A DNA stretch of 64,000 nucleotides from positions 44,233-108,232 of the forward strand of contig JAABRM010000023.1 of assembly GCA_011390955.1 (NCBI GenBank). Reading direction: 5' to 3'. Below, piece after piece: positions 7,913-19,154 of the stretch. Origin of the DNA: Oscillatoriales cyanobacterium (GTDB lineage: Bacteria; Cyanobacteriota; Cyanobacteriia; Cyanobacteriales; Laspinemataceae). Position 1 is the first letter of the stretch. The number at the start of each line of letters is the position of its first letter. A program made the translations under genes and the position numbers. The notes below the pieces were generated by a model. It was not told the origin of the DNA. It saw nothing but the letters and a program-made list of their open reading frames with translations, and did not search any database.

Positions 7913-10900
7913 TTATTGAGTCAGAGGCAAGGCGACGGTAAACTCAGTTCCTTTGCCCAATTCTGATATACAAGTAATTTTTCCGCCATGACTCACTTCG
8001 ACAATTTGCCGAGAAATAGATAAACCCAATCCGGTGCCTTTATCCACCGCTTTGGTAGTAAACAAATGGTCGAAGATTTTTGCTTGAATTTCTGGAGACA
8101 TCCCCCGTGCATTATCTTTAATTTTAATCAGCGCATTGCGGCCATCTTCGGATAAGATCGTTTCAATAATAATCTGATTCGGATTGGCCTTAATTTCATC
8201 TTTAGATCCGTATTGATTGTAGTCTTCTAAAGCATCAATTCCATTGGCGATCAGATTCATAAACACCTGATTCAGTTGTCCTGGATAGCACTTCACTGCG
8301 GGCAAATTGCCATATTTTTTAACGATCTGAATTTCGGGGCGGTGTTGACTAGCTTTCAGGCGATGCTTTAAAATTAGCAGGGTACTATCAATGCCCTCTT
8401 CTATATGAAAGGGAACTTTTTTCGCCGTATCCGCACGGGAAAAAGTCCGCATGGATTTACTAATTTCCCGAATGCGATCGGTTCCCTCTTTCATGGAGGC
8501 AATCATGTCTGGCAAGTCTTCCATAATATATTCTAGCTCAATTTCTGCGGCAGACTCCAGAATTTCTGGCACCGGATCGGGATAATATTTTTGATAAAGA
8601 TGTAAGTGGCTCAGAATATCTTGAATATATTGTTTAGCGTGTTCTAAGTTACCAGCAATAAAGCCCAACGGATTGTTAATTTCATGGGCAACCCCGGCCA
8701 CTAATTGACCCAAAGAGGCCATTTTTTCACTTTGTACCAGTTGCAATTGTGCGGTTTTCAATGTTTCCAGCGACTTTTCTAACTGTTGGGCATAATGTTG
8801 AGATTCCTCATAAAGACGAGCATTTTCTATGGAAATTGCTGCTTGAGAGGATAAGAGTTGTAAAATTTGTAAGCGATCGCTGGTAAAAGCTCCCGTGGTC
8901 AGACAATTTTCTAAATATAAAATACCCATGATTTTGCCGCGATCGATCAGGGGAGTACAAAGCCAACTTGCGGGGTGGTATTGAGTCAGATAAGCATCCC
9001 GAAGAAACGGACGATCGGTGGTAGAATTATTCACCATCACCGTAGTATTAGTATGCCATGCATAATAGATGGGTTGAGTGGGAATTTCTTGGCTTTCTGC
9101 CAAGGGTAAAGATTTGCCTACAGAAATTAATTCCAGTTTTTCTGTCGCCGATCCGGTGGCGGATGTTTCTTTCGATAAGCAGGCGATCGCCTCAATAACT
9201 AATTGTGCTTTTTTCGGTAATAATAAGGCCGCTTTTGTGGCGCCAGCATTTTGCAAAACTAATTGCATCAAACTGGAAAGTAACTCGGACAATTCCATCT
9301 GACTGGAAAGGGTCTGGGAAGCTTTAATCGCCGACGCAATATCTAACAAACCTGAGAAACTGGTAGAATTAGAAGTGTGAGTAATAGTGGGCAAGTGAGC
9401 AATGGTTGCGGATAGATTAATTGGGGTGTTTTCCCGGTTGAAAATCGGGGCAAGCTGTTGGGGATAGCGGGCTCCTAAATCGGCAATTTTTGCTTGAGAA
9501 CCCCAACGGGAGTAGGCATAATATGCTTCTTGAATATAGCCAGCCGCCACTTTTTCTTTCCCCCAGTCTAAATAGAATTTGGCCGCCAGTTCATTGGCTA
9601 ATGCTTCTTCTGGGAGATACTGATTTTCTTTCGCCCCGGCGATCGCGCGATCGTAGAGTTCAAGGGCTTCTGCCTTATTCCCCAATACTCGACAAAGTTC
9701 CGCTGCCACTAAATCAAACTTATGGCGATAATTCATCGGCGCATTTTGGGCAAAGACTTGCATCTTTGCTTGATTATGCGTCACTTTTGCCAAAATCTCT
9801 TCCTGTTCTGCCGCTGTTTTTTGGGGATAAATAGCCAAATTGACCAGAGAATCATAGAAATAAAACAGCGGCACAATCACTAACCCGGTAGCAGCAGCTA
9901 AATATTGTTGAGTATTACCTAAATGGGTTAAAGCCTGAGAAAAATCTTGAAACAGATAAGTCAGAATGACTTTATTGACCTCGTAATAACAAATGCCCAA
10001 AGAGTTATGAGATGCGTGATACAGTGGCACCGTCTCGGTTTCATTGTAATGGCTGCCAATTAGGTTGCAGGGATAGGGCGATCGCTCCATCAAATTACTA
10101 ACAACTTGTAGCAGCAACCGTTGATAACTCAACGTTTGTGTTTGATTAATTTGCTCAATAGCCGCTGCATACTTAATAAGTTCTTCCTGTAAAATATCCA
10201 GCGGCATCCCACTAAAATAAGCATAGTAAGAATAGACTTGAACCGCTAAACCGGCAAATTCTAAATCCCCCATTTCTAAGCCACTTTGATAGCCCTGAAG
10301 AAACAGCGGCAAAGTTTCGCGAATCGGCTTTCGCCAATGGTCAATCAAACAAGCCACATTCACCAAAACCTTAGCTTTAATTTCGTAACTATCCCCTTGC
10401 TCCAATAACCGTAAAGCCACTTGCCCTAATTGATACCCTGCATCATAGTCTGTCAAAACTCCACAAAGAATCAGCCCATAATTCGCATAAGCTAAGGGAG
10501 CCAAAGGACTATTGCCATAAGTCAAAAATAAATCGATAGGTTTGGCTAAAATAAATAAAATTTTATCGCAATTAGTTTGATAGGCAGGAGAGGCAATATT
10601 TAACAAAATTCTAATCGCCGACTTTTGGTGCAAATCGGTCATTACTGGCAAGTTGACTAAATTTTCAATGCCGATATTTTTTAAATTTAAAGTCGTACTT
10701 TGCAACAACTTTTGATTATCGTCTTGAGTCGGCTGTTCGGGAAAAGTAATTCCCAGTTTTTCCAAAAAAGACAACCCCAAATTGACCGCTTTTAAGGGAT
10801 GATTTTGAAAAATATAGGCTAAAGATTTTGTCTCATAAACTTTCAGTCGATCTAGTAAGGTTTTAGCCTGCTGCATCACGGCATTAATATAGTTGGTCAT

Positions 10901-13375
10901 TGACACAAAATCCCCAACTAAACAATTAGCCTCCGCCGCCGATTCATATAAGGCTAAATTCAGTTCATAAGCGGTTTCCCAACTATCCCCTGCCAGTAAT
11001 TCAATTCCGGTCGTAAAATAGGCGATCGCTGCCCCATAAGCGGTAGATAATTTAGCTTTTCGTCCCGCCCTTAAATTGAGATGAGCTAATTGATTAAGCT
11101 CATGGCGATCGCGCAACAAAGACTTGCCCAAATTCAACTGGTTAACAATTTCTAAGATTCTTTCGCTTTGCTCATGGGCGGGAATTTTTTCTAACAGAAG
11201 TTGGCCAATTGTTAAATGAGTCGCTTGTTTTTCCGCGTCAGGAATTAACACATAAGCCGCTTGTTGCACTCGGTCATGGAGAAACTTATAGGAAATATTG
11301 GGCAAAAACTCTGAGTTTTCCGGCAAATCCGCCTCATTCACCTCATCCAGGAAAAATTTATAGGTTTTCGTCAGGGGAATCACCAACCCTGATTCTAAAG
11401 CCGCCCAAATAATTTGCGCTATTTGATGAGGAGATTTTTCACTAACAATTGCTAACTTTTCTAAGTCAAACTGGTTGCCAATGCAAGCCGCTAATTTTAA
11501 AATATTTTGGGTCAAATCTGGTAATCTCTTGACTTGAAGCACCATGAATTCAAGCACATCATCGGTCAGAGACAATTCTCTAACTTGGCTCAGATCGCAT
11601 TGCCAAGAATTTGTCTGCCGATTAAACTGGATTAAGCCGTCGGTATATAAAAAATTCAAAAATTGCGTAACAAACAATGGATTACCCTGGGTTTTTTGCT
11701 CAACCAGTTGACTGAATGGGGTCGCTAATGAATGGGAACAGCCCAAGGTATCCGCAATTAATTGAGTTAAATCCGTAGAGGTTAAAGGGCCTAAAATCAG
11801 CGAATTTACAGAGGATGTGGTTGTTTTAATCTTTTCCACGGTTAGCATCAGGGGATGTGCCGGAGTGACTTCATTGTCTCGATAAGCCCCAATCAGGAAT
11901 AAATATTGATCTTGTTGATTAATTAAAAGTTCGATCGCTTGCAAAGAAGCGGAATCTATCCATTGTAAATCATCCAGAAAAATCACCAGGGGATGTGCTG
12001 AAGTAGCGAACAAACCCACAAATTTGATCAAAATTAAATTAAATCGGCTTTGGGCGGCACTTCCTGACAGTTGGGCTACAGGGGGCTGCGGGCCGATGAT
12101 GCTTTCAAGTTCGGGAATTACTTCAATAATAACTTGTGCTTGTTCTCCTAAAGCTGCTAAAATTTTGCTTCGCCAAACACTGAGTTTTTCATTAGATTCT
12201 CCGAGTAACTGACCCATTAAATCCCGGAAAGCTTGGACAAACCCACTAAAGGGAATATTGCGGTTAAATTGGTCAAATTTCCCGGCAATAAAATAACCCC
12301 GCTGCCGCACAATTGGTTTGTGAATTTCGTTCACTACGGCGGTTTTGCCAATCCCAGAAAATCCGCCAACCAGCATCATTTCTGCTCTAGATTTACCCGG
12401 ATTACGCAGGGTTTCCGAAGATTTAGCCACTCGTTCAAAAGCATCAAGGAGGATTTGCACTTCTTTTTCTCGACCATAAAGTTTTTCGGGAATTGAGAAG
12501 CGATCGCATATATCATATTGGCCTAATTCAAAAGCGGGAATAGTTTGATTTAAGCGCCATGCTTCTAAGCATTTTTCTAAATCATGGCGAATTCCCCACG
12601 GACTTTGATAGCGACTTTCCGCAGTTTTGGCCATTAATTTCAGAACCAGATCGGCAAGTAACTGGGGAATTTTAGGATTCACTAAATGGGGCGGCTGAGG
12701 ATTTTTAGCCAGATGACAATGGATTAATTCCATTGGGTCATCAGAGTTAAAAGGTAACTCACCTGTTAATAGTTGATAAAAGGTCACTCCTAATGAGTAA
12801 AAATCACTGCGATAGTCAAGTCCCCGGTTCATTCTTCCCGTTTGTTCCGGGGCAATATAGGCTAAAGTCCCTTCTAAAACATTGGGATTTTGCAGGGATT
12901 GATTTTCTTTGGGCAACCGCGAGGCAATGCTAAAATCAATCAGTTTGATTTCTTTGGTTTGAGGATTAATCAGAATATTGGCTGGTTTAATATCTTTGTG
13001 AATGATGCGGTGATGATAAAGGTTTTCTAAGATTTGACAAAGGGCGATCGCAATTTCCAGAAATGTTTCTAAACTTAAAGGGTGGTCTTCAACATAACTG
13101 AGTAAAGAGACACCCTGAGTATCTTCCATCACCAACAGATAACCGTTCCCAGAGTGTTCTATCCCTAGAGGTTTAACAATGCCGGGAATTTCTAGATTTT
13201 TGGTTAATACATATTGATGCCGAAACTGTACCAGTTCATTAAACTGGGGATAGTCATTGCGTAATTTTTTAATCACCACTAAATTTTGGTCAGCTTCTCG
13301 GATGGCTCGATATACTTCAGTGCGATTCCCTTGGTAGAGACATTCTTGAATCCGATATCCTTTGAGGTTTAGCAT
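7913..13375 (-). CDS. Ser/Thr kinase - AAA ATPase - TPR - GAF - histidine kinase hybrid (1820 aa)
   Basis: The domains in order are as follows. A Ser/Thr protein kinase-like domain covers about residues 5-275, with Lys36, catalytic Asp128 in HKDIKPAN and IDFSIA in place of DFG; the glycine loop is degenerate. An AAA/STAND-like ATPase covers about 300-620, with Walker A GFSGIGKT near 338-346 and [11 protein letters not shown] long helical TPR-like stretch covers about 700-1250. A GAF domain covers about 1300-1470, followed by a coiled coil. A histidine kinase follows, with phospho-acceptor His1564 in GVAHEINNPLGF, N box QVFMNLIANGIDAL and GTGLGLSIS. It should be a cytosolic signalling scaffold that could phosphorylate both Ser/Thr and His targets; the signal is unknown. 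It starts 39 bp after its paralogue on the same strand, so the two probably form an operon. No response regulator is adjacent. Confidence 0.9.
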   Translation of the reverse strand: MLNLKGYRIQECLYQGNRTEVYRAIREADQNLVVIKKLRNDYPQFNELVQFRHQYVLTKNLEIPGIVKPLGIEHSGNGYLLVMEDTQGVSLLSYVEDHPLSLETFLEIAIALCQILENLYHHRIIHKDIKPANILINPQTKEIKLIDFSIASRLPKENQSLQNPNVLEGTLAYIAPEQTGRMNRGLDYRSDFYSLGVTFYQLLTGELPFNSDDPMELIHCHLAKNPQPPHLVNPKIPQLLADLVLKLMAKTAESRYQSPWGIRHDLEKCLEAWRLNQTIPAFELGQYDICDRFSIPEKLYGREKEVQILLDAFERVAKSSETLRNPGKSRAEMMLVGGFSGIGKTAVVNEIHKPIVRQRGYFIAGKFDQFNRNIPFSGFVQAFRDLMGQLLGESNEKLSVWRSKILAALGEQAQVIIEVIPELESIIGPQPPVAQLSGSAAQSRFNLILIKFVGLFATSAHPLVIFLDDLQWIDSASLQAIELLINQQDQYLFLIGAYRDNEVTPAHPLMLTVEKIKTTTSSVNSLILGPLTSTDLTQLIADTLGCSHSLATPFSQLVEQKTQGNPLFVTQFLNFLYTDGLIQFNRQTNSWQCDLSQVRELSLTDDVLEFMVLQVKRLPDLTQNILKLAACIGNQFDLEKLAIVSEKSPHQIAQIIWAALESGLVIPLTKTYKFFLDEVNEADLPENSEFLPNISYKFLHDRVQQAAYVLIPDAEKQATHLTIGQLLLEKIPAHEQSERILEIVNQLNLGKSLLRDRHELNQLAHLNLRAGRKAKLSTAYGAAIAYFTTGIELLAGDSWETAYELNLALYESAAEANCLVGDFVSMTNYINAVMQQAKTLLDRLKVYETKSLAYIFQNHPLKAVNLGLSFLEKLGITFPEQPTQDDNQKLLQSTTLNLKNIGIENLVNLPVMTDLHQKSAIRILLNIASPAYQTNCDKILFILAKPIDLFLTYGNSPLAPLAYANYGLILCGVLTDYDAGYQLGQVALRLLEQGDSYEIKAKVLVNVACLIDHWRKPIRETLPLFLQGYQSGLEMGDLEFAGLAVQVYSYYAYFSGMPLDILQEELIKYAAAIEQINQTQTLSYQRLLLQVVSNLMERSPYPCNLIGSHYNETETVPLYHASHNSLGICYYEVNKVILTYLFQDFSQALTHLGNTQQYLAAATGLVIVPLFYFYDSLVNLAIYPQKTAAEQEEILAKVTHNQAKMQVFAQNAPMNYRHKFDLVAAELCRVLGNKAEALELYDRAIAGAKENQYLPEEALANELAAKFYLDWGKEKVAAGYIQEAYYAYSRWGSQAKIADLGARYPQQLAPIFNRENTPINLSATIAHLPTITHTSNSTSFSGLLDIASAIKASQTLSSQMELSELLSSLMQLVLQNAGATKAALLLPKKAQLVIEAIACLSKETSATGSATEKLELISVGKSLPLAESQEIPTQPIYYAWHTNTTVMVNNSTTDRPFLRDAYLTQYHPASWLCTPLIDRGKIMGILYLENCLTTGAFTSDRLQILQLLSSQAAISIENARLYEESQHYAQQLEKSLETLKTAQLQLVQSEKMASLGQLVAGVAHEINNPLGFIAGNLEHAKQYIQDILSHLHLYQKYYPDPVPEILESAAEIELEYIMEDLPDMIASMKEGTDRIREISKSMRTFSRADTAKKVPFHIEEGIDSTLLILKHRLKASQHRPEIQIVKKYGNLPAVKCYPGQLNQVFMNLIANGIDALEDYNQYGSKDEIKANPNQIIIETILSEDGRNALIKIKDNARGMSPEIQAKIFDHLFTTKAVDKGTGLGLSISRQIVEVSHGGKITCISELGKGTEFTVALPLTQ

Positions 13376-13414
13376 ATTTTTAATTACACAAACACTATCA
13401 TTATTATGGCATCA

Positions 13415-16400
13415 TTATGGCATTAAAGATGCCTCAATCTCATTCTTACTACCGGCGATCGCCGTGGGTTGAACCGGGATTTCAATAATAAACTCTGCGC
13501 CTTTCCCCGGTTGGGAAATACAGCTTAACTTTCCCCGATGTTTTTCCACGACAACTTGATAGCTAATTGAAAGTCCTAACCCGGTGCCCGACCCTACAGG
13601 TTTAGTCGTAAAAAACGGATCGAAGATTTTTTTCTGGATTTTTGCACTGATTCCCGGCCCATTGTCAGCAATGTGAATTTTTACCGAGTAAGTATTCGTT
13701 AATTCGGTGGAAATCCGAATCATGGGCGGGGATAAATCTGCCCCTTCGTTCGGTGAATTAGGCTCGCCAGCAATGGGCTGAGACAACACATCAAAAGCAT
13801 TATTTAAAATATTCATAAATACCTGATTAATCCCTGAAGCATAGCAGGTGACTTTGGGCAGTTTGCCGTAATTTTTAATCAGTTTAATTTCGGGAAAATT
13901 TTCACTCCCTTGCCAACGAGATTTTAACAGGGTCAAGGTACTTTCTAAGCCATCATGGATATCCACGGGCTTCATTTCCGCTTCATCCAAGCGGGAGAAA
14001 TTTCGCAGGGATTTCACAATATGGCTGATGCGTTGCGCCCCATTTTTCATAGAATTCAGAATTTTTTCTAAATCTTCTTGTAAAAACTCTAGATCGATCG
14101 CCTCTATTTCCTCTTGAATTTCTGGATCTGGGTGGGGATATTTACCTTGATACAATTTTAGCAGATTAATTAAATCTTCCACATATTCGCAAGTATGATC
14201 GATGTTGCCGTAAATAAAACTGACCGGGTTGTTGATTTCATGGGCAATCCCGGCTACAATTTGACCCAAGCTAGACATTTTTTCCGTATAAATCATCTGA
14301 CTTTGAGTGCGTTTCAGTTCTTGGATCGCCTGTTTCAGCCGGAGATTTTTTTCATGGAGTTCTTGAGTGCGTTCTTGGACTTGTTGCTCTAAGGAATTAT
14401 AAAGCTGGGCATTTTCTAGAGAAATGGCGGCTTGGGCTGTAAATAGGTTAAGCAGTTCTAAGCGATCGCGGCTAAAGGCTTGAGCAATGGCTTGGTTTTC
14501 CAAGTAAAGTAAGCCGCCAATTTGACCGCGATTTCGGAATGGCATACATAAAATACTTTTCGGTTTTTGCTCCGTAATATATGGGTCAGCCGCAAAAGTT
14601 GGATCGAGGGTGGCATCCGCTAAAATCAAGGTTTCTTCAGTTCTTTGCACATAGCGAACTACCGTGAGGGGAATTTCCCGACTTTCGCCTAAAGTAATCC
14701 AATTTAATTGCGGGGGAATTTCTGGATCGCTTAGGGGATCCAAAACGCTTAAAGTAGCGATCGCCCAATCATTTTCTTCAGGCAAAATAATCGCGCATTT
14801 CTGGGCACCGGCATTTTCCTGACAAATCTGCATTAACTTGGCTAACAATCGATCCAAATAAATTTCTCCAGATAATGCTTGAGATGCTTTCATTGCCGAC
14901 AACAAATCCAGCACGCTAGAATTGCCGGTACTACTCATAGACTGACTTACAGAAAGATTGCTTTGACTGCTGGAACTCACCGTGGTTGTAGTGCTAATTT
15001 CCATTGTTTGATGGCTGAAAACCGGAGAGAGTAACTCCCGATGAGATTCCGTTAAATGCTCTACCTTTTTTTTCGCACCCCAGCGAGCATAAGCGTAATA
15101 AGCGTCAATCAAATAAGTTTGGGTAACTTTTGTCCGTCCACAAGCTAAATAAAATTCCGCCGCTAGTTCATTAGCTAAGGCTTCTTCTTGGATATATCCA
15201 GAGTTTTTCGCCCCGTCGATTGCTCGTTCATAAAGTTCTGTAGCCAGCCAATTCTCCCCCAAAATCCGGGCTTTTTCCCCTTCAACTAAATCATACTTAT
15301 GCTGAAAATTCATCGGCGCATTAGTTGCCCAAATTTTCATTTTTTCCTGGTTAGCAGCCACTTTTTCTAAATATGCGGACTGTTGCGATGGATTTACTTG
15401 GGGATAGCAGGCTAACAATGCCAGAGACTCATAGAAAGGATATTGAGCGATCGCCAATAAACCACCCATTGCTTGCTGATACTCTGAAGCGATCGCTGCA
15501 TTAGCAACTGCTGCCTCATAATCCTTAAATAAATAACTCAAGAAAGTTTTGCCCAAATAAACCACAAACAAAGTCTGGATATTGTTATTTTCCCGTAAAA
15601 TCGGCACCGCAGTAACTTCATTGGCTAACTCACCAATTAAGCAAGTAGGATCGTTTGATGACTCGACTAACCCGGCTAAATTTAGAACCATTTGGCCCCA
15701 AAGACAGGTGCCATTGTAAGGAAACTCTTGCTTAAATTTCTGCATTAAATTCAGATAAGTGGCTTGTTTGGCCACCACAGCATCCAAAGGTTCACCAACT
15801 AAGAAAATGCCAATACAATAACCCATCGCCGCATAACAAGCGTATTCGATATCGCCAGCATCTAAAGTGAACTGAATCGTATCTAACCAAGGGGCGATCG
15901 TGTCTCGGGCAGACTCGCGCCAATGTCGAATAGCTACATTAACTAAATGGTAAACCTTGCCTTTAATTTCTAAATCATCAAATTGCTCTAAAACCTGCAA
16001 AGCTTGTTGGCCAAATTCATAGCCAGTTTCTATTTGTTCCATCTGGGAACATAAGAAAACTCCATAAAAAGCGTAGGCATAAGCAGCCAAAGAAGAATTT
16101 CCCCCTTGGATGCAAATATTCACCATTGTTAAGGTCAATAAAGGAACCAGTTCTGGAGTAGCATTATAAGCAGCAGGGGCGATAATAATTAAAATTCTCA
16201 AAGCGGCTAATTTAACCGGATCGGTCATTTTCGGCAAGTTATGCAGGTCTTTAACGATCGCACCTGTAGGCAGTGCATCTACCAGAGGAATATCTAGGCT
16301 CTTCAAAACATTTAAACCAATATCAACTGCCTCTTGGAGTTGATTTTTGGCGGTGGCAATTTGAATTTTTAACTCATAAATTCTAATCCGAACCAATAAA

Positions 16401-18964
16401 TTATTGACTTGAGATAAAATCACTTGCCCCAAAGCTTCGCAGCGCTCATAGTTAGTATTAAAATATTCCGTTTCCGCCAACTCTAAATAAAGAGTAACCG
16501 TAAGGTCATAGCACTCTTGCCAACTTTCTGGGGCTAACAGAATAACCCCTGTATTTAAATATTTTAATGCCGAAGCATAAGCCATCGATGCTTTAGCTTT
16601 TTTGCCCGCAGTCAGATTCAACTCAGCCAACTGATAGCGTTCCTCTTGGCTGGGCAGTAATTCTATTCCATAATTCAGTTGATTGACAATATCAAAAATT
16701 TTTGCTGCTTGTTTTTTATCTGGGGTATGCTGCCATAGGGATTGGCCAATTTTTAAATGAGTAGCTTTCCGTGCCTCATCACCAATTAAAGCATAAGCCG
16801 ATTGTTGCACTCGGTCATGTAAAAACTTATAACTTAAAGACAAATTTTTAATCTTGGCTGCATCTTCTAACGAGGCATCCTGGAAAAACTTATAAGCTTG
16901 ACTCGTGGGTAAAATTAAACCTTCTTCTAACGCTGGCCATAAAGCTGATGCGGTTTCTCCTAAAGATTTTTCTGAGACGATCGCTAAAGTTTGTAAATCA
17001 AATTGGTTATCAATACAGGCCGCTAATTTGAGCATATTTTGCGTAGCTTCTGGCAATTTTATCAACTGAGATGCCATAAAATCGACCACATCATTACTAA
17101 TAGCGAGAGCTTTAATTTGCGCGATATCGCATTGCCAATAGTCCCCGCTCGGTACATCAATAGTTGCGGCTGCTGAATCGTTGCTTTTGCCCACATAATA
17201 AATTAAACCAATTTGGTGCAAAAATTTCAAAAATTGAATCGTAAAAAATGGGTTGCCTTGGGTTTTGATCTCTACTAACTCAGTCAAGGGCAGGGCAACG
17301 GATGGCTCACACTTAAGAGTGTCAGCAATTAAGCAATTCAGAGAATTAAAATCTAACGGTTTGAGCGTAATTTTAGCCACCGACTGTTCGGCGTTGGGCA
17401 GGGATTGCAACATCAACATTAAAGGATGCGCCGGAAATACTTCATTATCGCGATACGCCCCAATCAATAGTAAATAATTAACCTCATTTTCACCCAGTAA
17501 ATTGTGCATCAATTTTAAAGAAGCAGAGTCAGCCCATTGTAGGTCATCCAGGAAAATCACCAGGGGATGTTCTGGGGCAGCAAAAACCTGAATGAATTTC
17601 TGAAATAATAAATTAAACCGATTTTTCGCCGCCTTGCCGGATAATTTTTCCACCGGAGGTTGGGAACCGATTAACAATTCTAATTCCGGGATTACATCAA
17701 TAATTACTCGAGCATTTTTGCCCAGGGCTTGAAGAATTTTTCCTTGCCATTGCTGCACCGAGGCTTCACTTTCAGTCAGCAGTTGCCGAATTAAGTCAGC
17801 AAATCCCCGGACGATCGCACTCAAAGGAATATCCCGCTGAAATTGATCGTATTTTCCCGAAATAAAATAACCTCGCTGTCGAATAATTGGTTTATGTATT
17901 TCATGGACTAAGGCTGATTTTCCAATTCCAGAAAAACCCGTCACCAGCATGAGTTTAACTCCTCTTTCCTCGGTCTGAGTCCCGGTCTGAGTCAGAGACG
18001 GTTGCGGGGGGTTAGCTACTTGATTAAACCCATCTAGCAGGATTTGAACTTCGGTTTCTCTGCCGTAGAGTTTTTCTGGAATTATGAAGCGATCGGCTAC
18101 ATCTTTTTCCGCTAAAGCAAAGGAGGTAATTTGCCCATTTGCGGTATATTGTTTTAAACAAATATCTAAATCATGCCAAATCCCGATCGCACTTTGATAG
18201 CGGTCTTCGGCGGTTTTTGCCATTAATTTCAGGATAATTGCTGCCACGACATCGGGAATTTCTGGATTAAGTGTTTTAGGAGATATCGGGGGTTTAGCAA
18301 TATGGCAATGAATTAACTCTATTGGGTCAGTAGAGGCAAAAGGTAACTGCCCCGTTAAAAGCTCATAAAACGTCACCCCAAGGGAATAGAAATCGGTGCG
18401 ATAATCGATGCCTCGATTCATCCGTCCCGTTTGTTCAGGAGAAATATAAGCCAGAGTTCCTTCTAGGACATTGGGAGTGAAAATTTCCTGAGTTTCTCTG
18501 GGCAATACAGACGCAATACTAAAATCAATCAGCTTGACTTGTTTACTTTCCGGGTTAATCAGAATATTGTCCGGCTTAATATCTTTGTGAATAATTCGAC
18601 TTTGTAAGAGTTGGTTTAAGGTTTGCACCATTTGCAGGGCGATCGTCAGAAATTCCCCGATCGATAACGGTTGATTTTGGGTATAATCTCTCAGAGAAAT
18701 TCCCCCAAAGTCTTCCATCACCAGCACATAACCATTGCCATAGTTTTCTAGGCTAAGTGGTCGGACGATTCCCGCGATTTTAAGATGCTTTATCAGACTG
18801 TATTGATGGCGAAACTGAACTAATTCTGTGAAGCTGGGATACTCGTTTGCTAAATATTTGAGAATTACGCGGTTTCCGTCTAATTCTTGAGCAGCCCGAT
18901 AAACTTTCGTGCGATCGCTGCTATAGATTTCTTCAATGACTTGATACCCTGGAAGTTTAATCAT
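13415..18964 (-). CDS. Ser/Thr kinase - AAA ATPase - TPR - GAF - histidine kinase hybrid (1849 aa), paralogue
   Basis: This has the same domain order as the gene directly downstream. The Ser/Thr kinase-like domain has Lys36, [12 protein letters not shown] and IDFSIA. The AAA ATPase has GFSGIGKS and [17 protein letters not shown]-like helical region, a GAF domain and a coiled coil follow, then a histidine kinase with His1575 in [15 protein letters not shown], the N box [14 protein letters not shown] and [12 protein letters not shown]. The two proteins align along their whole length but differ most in the TPR and GAF parts, as expected if they sense different inputs after an old tandem duplication. 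This copy is promoter-proximal. All catalytic residues I looked for are present. Confidence 0.9.
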   Translation of the reverse strand: MIKLPGYQVIEEIYSSDRTKVYRAAQELDGNRVILKYLANEYPSFTELVQFRHQYSLIKHLKIAGIVRPLSLENYGNGYVLVMEDFGGISLRDYTQNQPLSIGEFLTIALQMVQTLNQLLQSRIIHKDIKPDNILINPESKQVKLIDFSIASVLPRETQEIFTPNVLEGTLAYISPEQTGRMNRGIDYRTDFYSLGVTFYELLTGQLPFASTDPIELIHCHIAKPPISPKTLNPEIPDVVAAIILKLMAKTAEDRYQSAIGIWHDLDICLKQYTANGQITSFALAEKDVADRFIIPEKLYGRETEVQILLDGFNQVANPPQPSLTQTGTQTEERGVKLMLVTGFSGIGKSALVHEIHKPIIRQRGYFISGKYDQFQRDIPLSAIVRGFADLIRQLLTESEASVQQWQGKILQALGKNARVIIDVIPELELLIGSQPPVEKLSGKAAKNRFNLLFQKFIQVFAAPEHPLVIFLDDLQWADSASLKLMHNLLGENEVNYLLLIGAYRDNEVFPAHPLMLMLQSLPNAEQSVAKITLKPLDFNSLNCLIADTLKCEPSVALPLTELVEIKTQGNPFFTIQFLKFLHQIGLIYYVGKSNDSAAATIDVPSGDYWQCDIAQIKALAISNDVVDFMASQLIKLPEATQNMLKLAACIDNQFDLQTLAIVSEKSLGETASALWPALEEGLILPTSQAYKFFQDASLEDAAKIKNLSLSYKFLHDRVQQSAYALIGDEARKATHLKIGQSLWQHTPDKKQAAKIFDIVNQLNYGIELLPSQEERYQLAELNLTAGKKAKASMAYASALKYLNTGVILLAPESWQECYDLTVTLYLELAETEYFNTNYERCEALGQVILSQVNNLLVRIRIYELKIQIATAKNQLQEAVDIGLNVLKSLDIPLVDALPTGAIVKDLHNLPKMTDPVKLAALRILIIIAPAAYNATPELVPLLTLTMVNICIQGGNSSLAAYAYAFYGVFLCSQMEQIETGYEFGQQALQVLEQFDDLEIKGKVYHLVNVAIRHWRESARDTIAPWLDTIQFTLDAGDIEYACYAAMGYCIGIFLVGEPLDAVVAKQATYLNLMQKFKQEFPYNGTCLWGQMVLNLAGLVESSNDPTCLIGELANEVTAVPILRENNNIQTLFVVYLGKTFLSYLFKDYEAAVANAAIASEYQQAMGGLLAIAQYPFYESLALLACYPQVNPSQQSAYLEKVAANQEKMKIWATNAPMNFQHKYDLVEGEKARILGENWLATELYERAIDGAKNSGYIQEEALANELAAEFYLACGRTKVTQTYLIDAYYAYARWGAKKKVEHLTESHRELLSPVFSHQTMEISTTTTVSSSSQSNLSVSQSMSSTGNSSVLDLLSAMKASQALSGEIYLDRLLAKLMQICQENAGAQKCAIILPEENDWAIATLSVLDPLSDPEIPPQLNWITLGESREIPLTVVRYVQRTEETLILADATLDPTFAADPYITEQKPKSILCMPFRNRGQIGGLLYLENQAIAQAFSRDRLELLNLFTAQAAISLENAQLYNSLEQQVQERTQELHEKNLRLKQAIQELKRTQSQMIYTEKMSSLGQIVAGIAHEINNPVSFIYGNIDHTCEYVEDLINLLKLYQGKYPHPDPEIQEEIEAIDLEFLQEDLEKILNSMKNGAQRISHIVKSLRNFSRLDEAEMKPVDIHDGLESTLTLLKSRWQGSENFPEIKLIKNYGKLPKVTCYASGINQVFMNILNNAFDVLSQPIAGEPNSPNEGADLSPPMIRISTELTNTYSVKIHIADNGPGISAKIQKKIFDPFFTTKPVGSGTGLGLSISYQVVVEKHRGKLSCISQPGKGAEFIIEIPVQPTAIAGSKNEIEASLMP

Positions 18965-19154
18965 GTTCTAGCCTGGTACTGGGACAAATTTAATTTAATC
19001 AATGGTAGCAATTTTTAACTCAATCTGGTTAAAATTATCGCCGTTCCTGGTCAGAGGTAAGGCAAATGTCGGAGCAAATTGAGCGATTGCCCCGACATTT
19101 CGGGAACCTTCATAGAAAAAATTTTAGGGTTTTTGCCGATAAATTAGTTCTACA

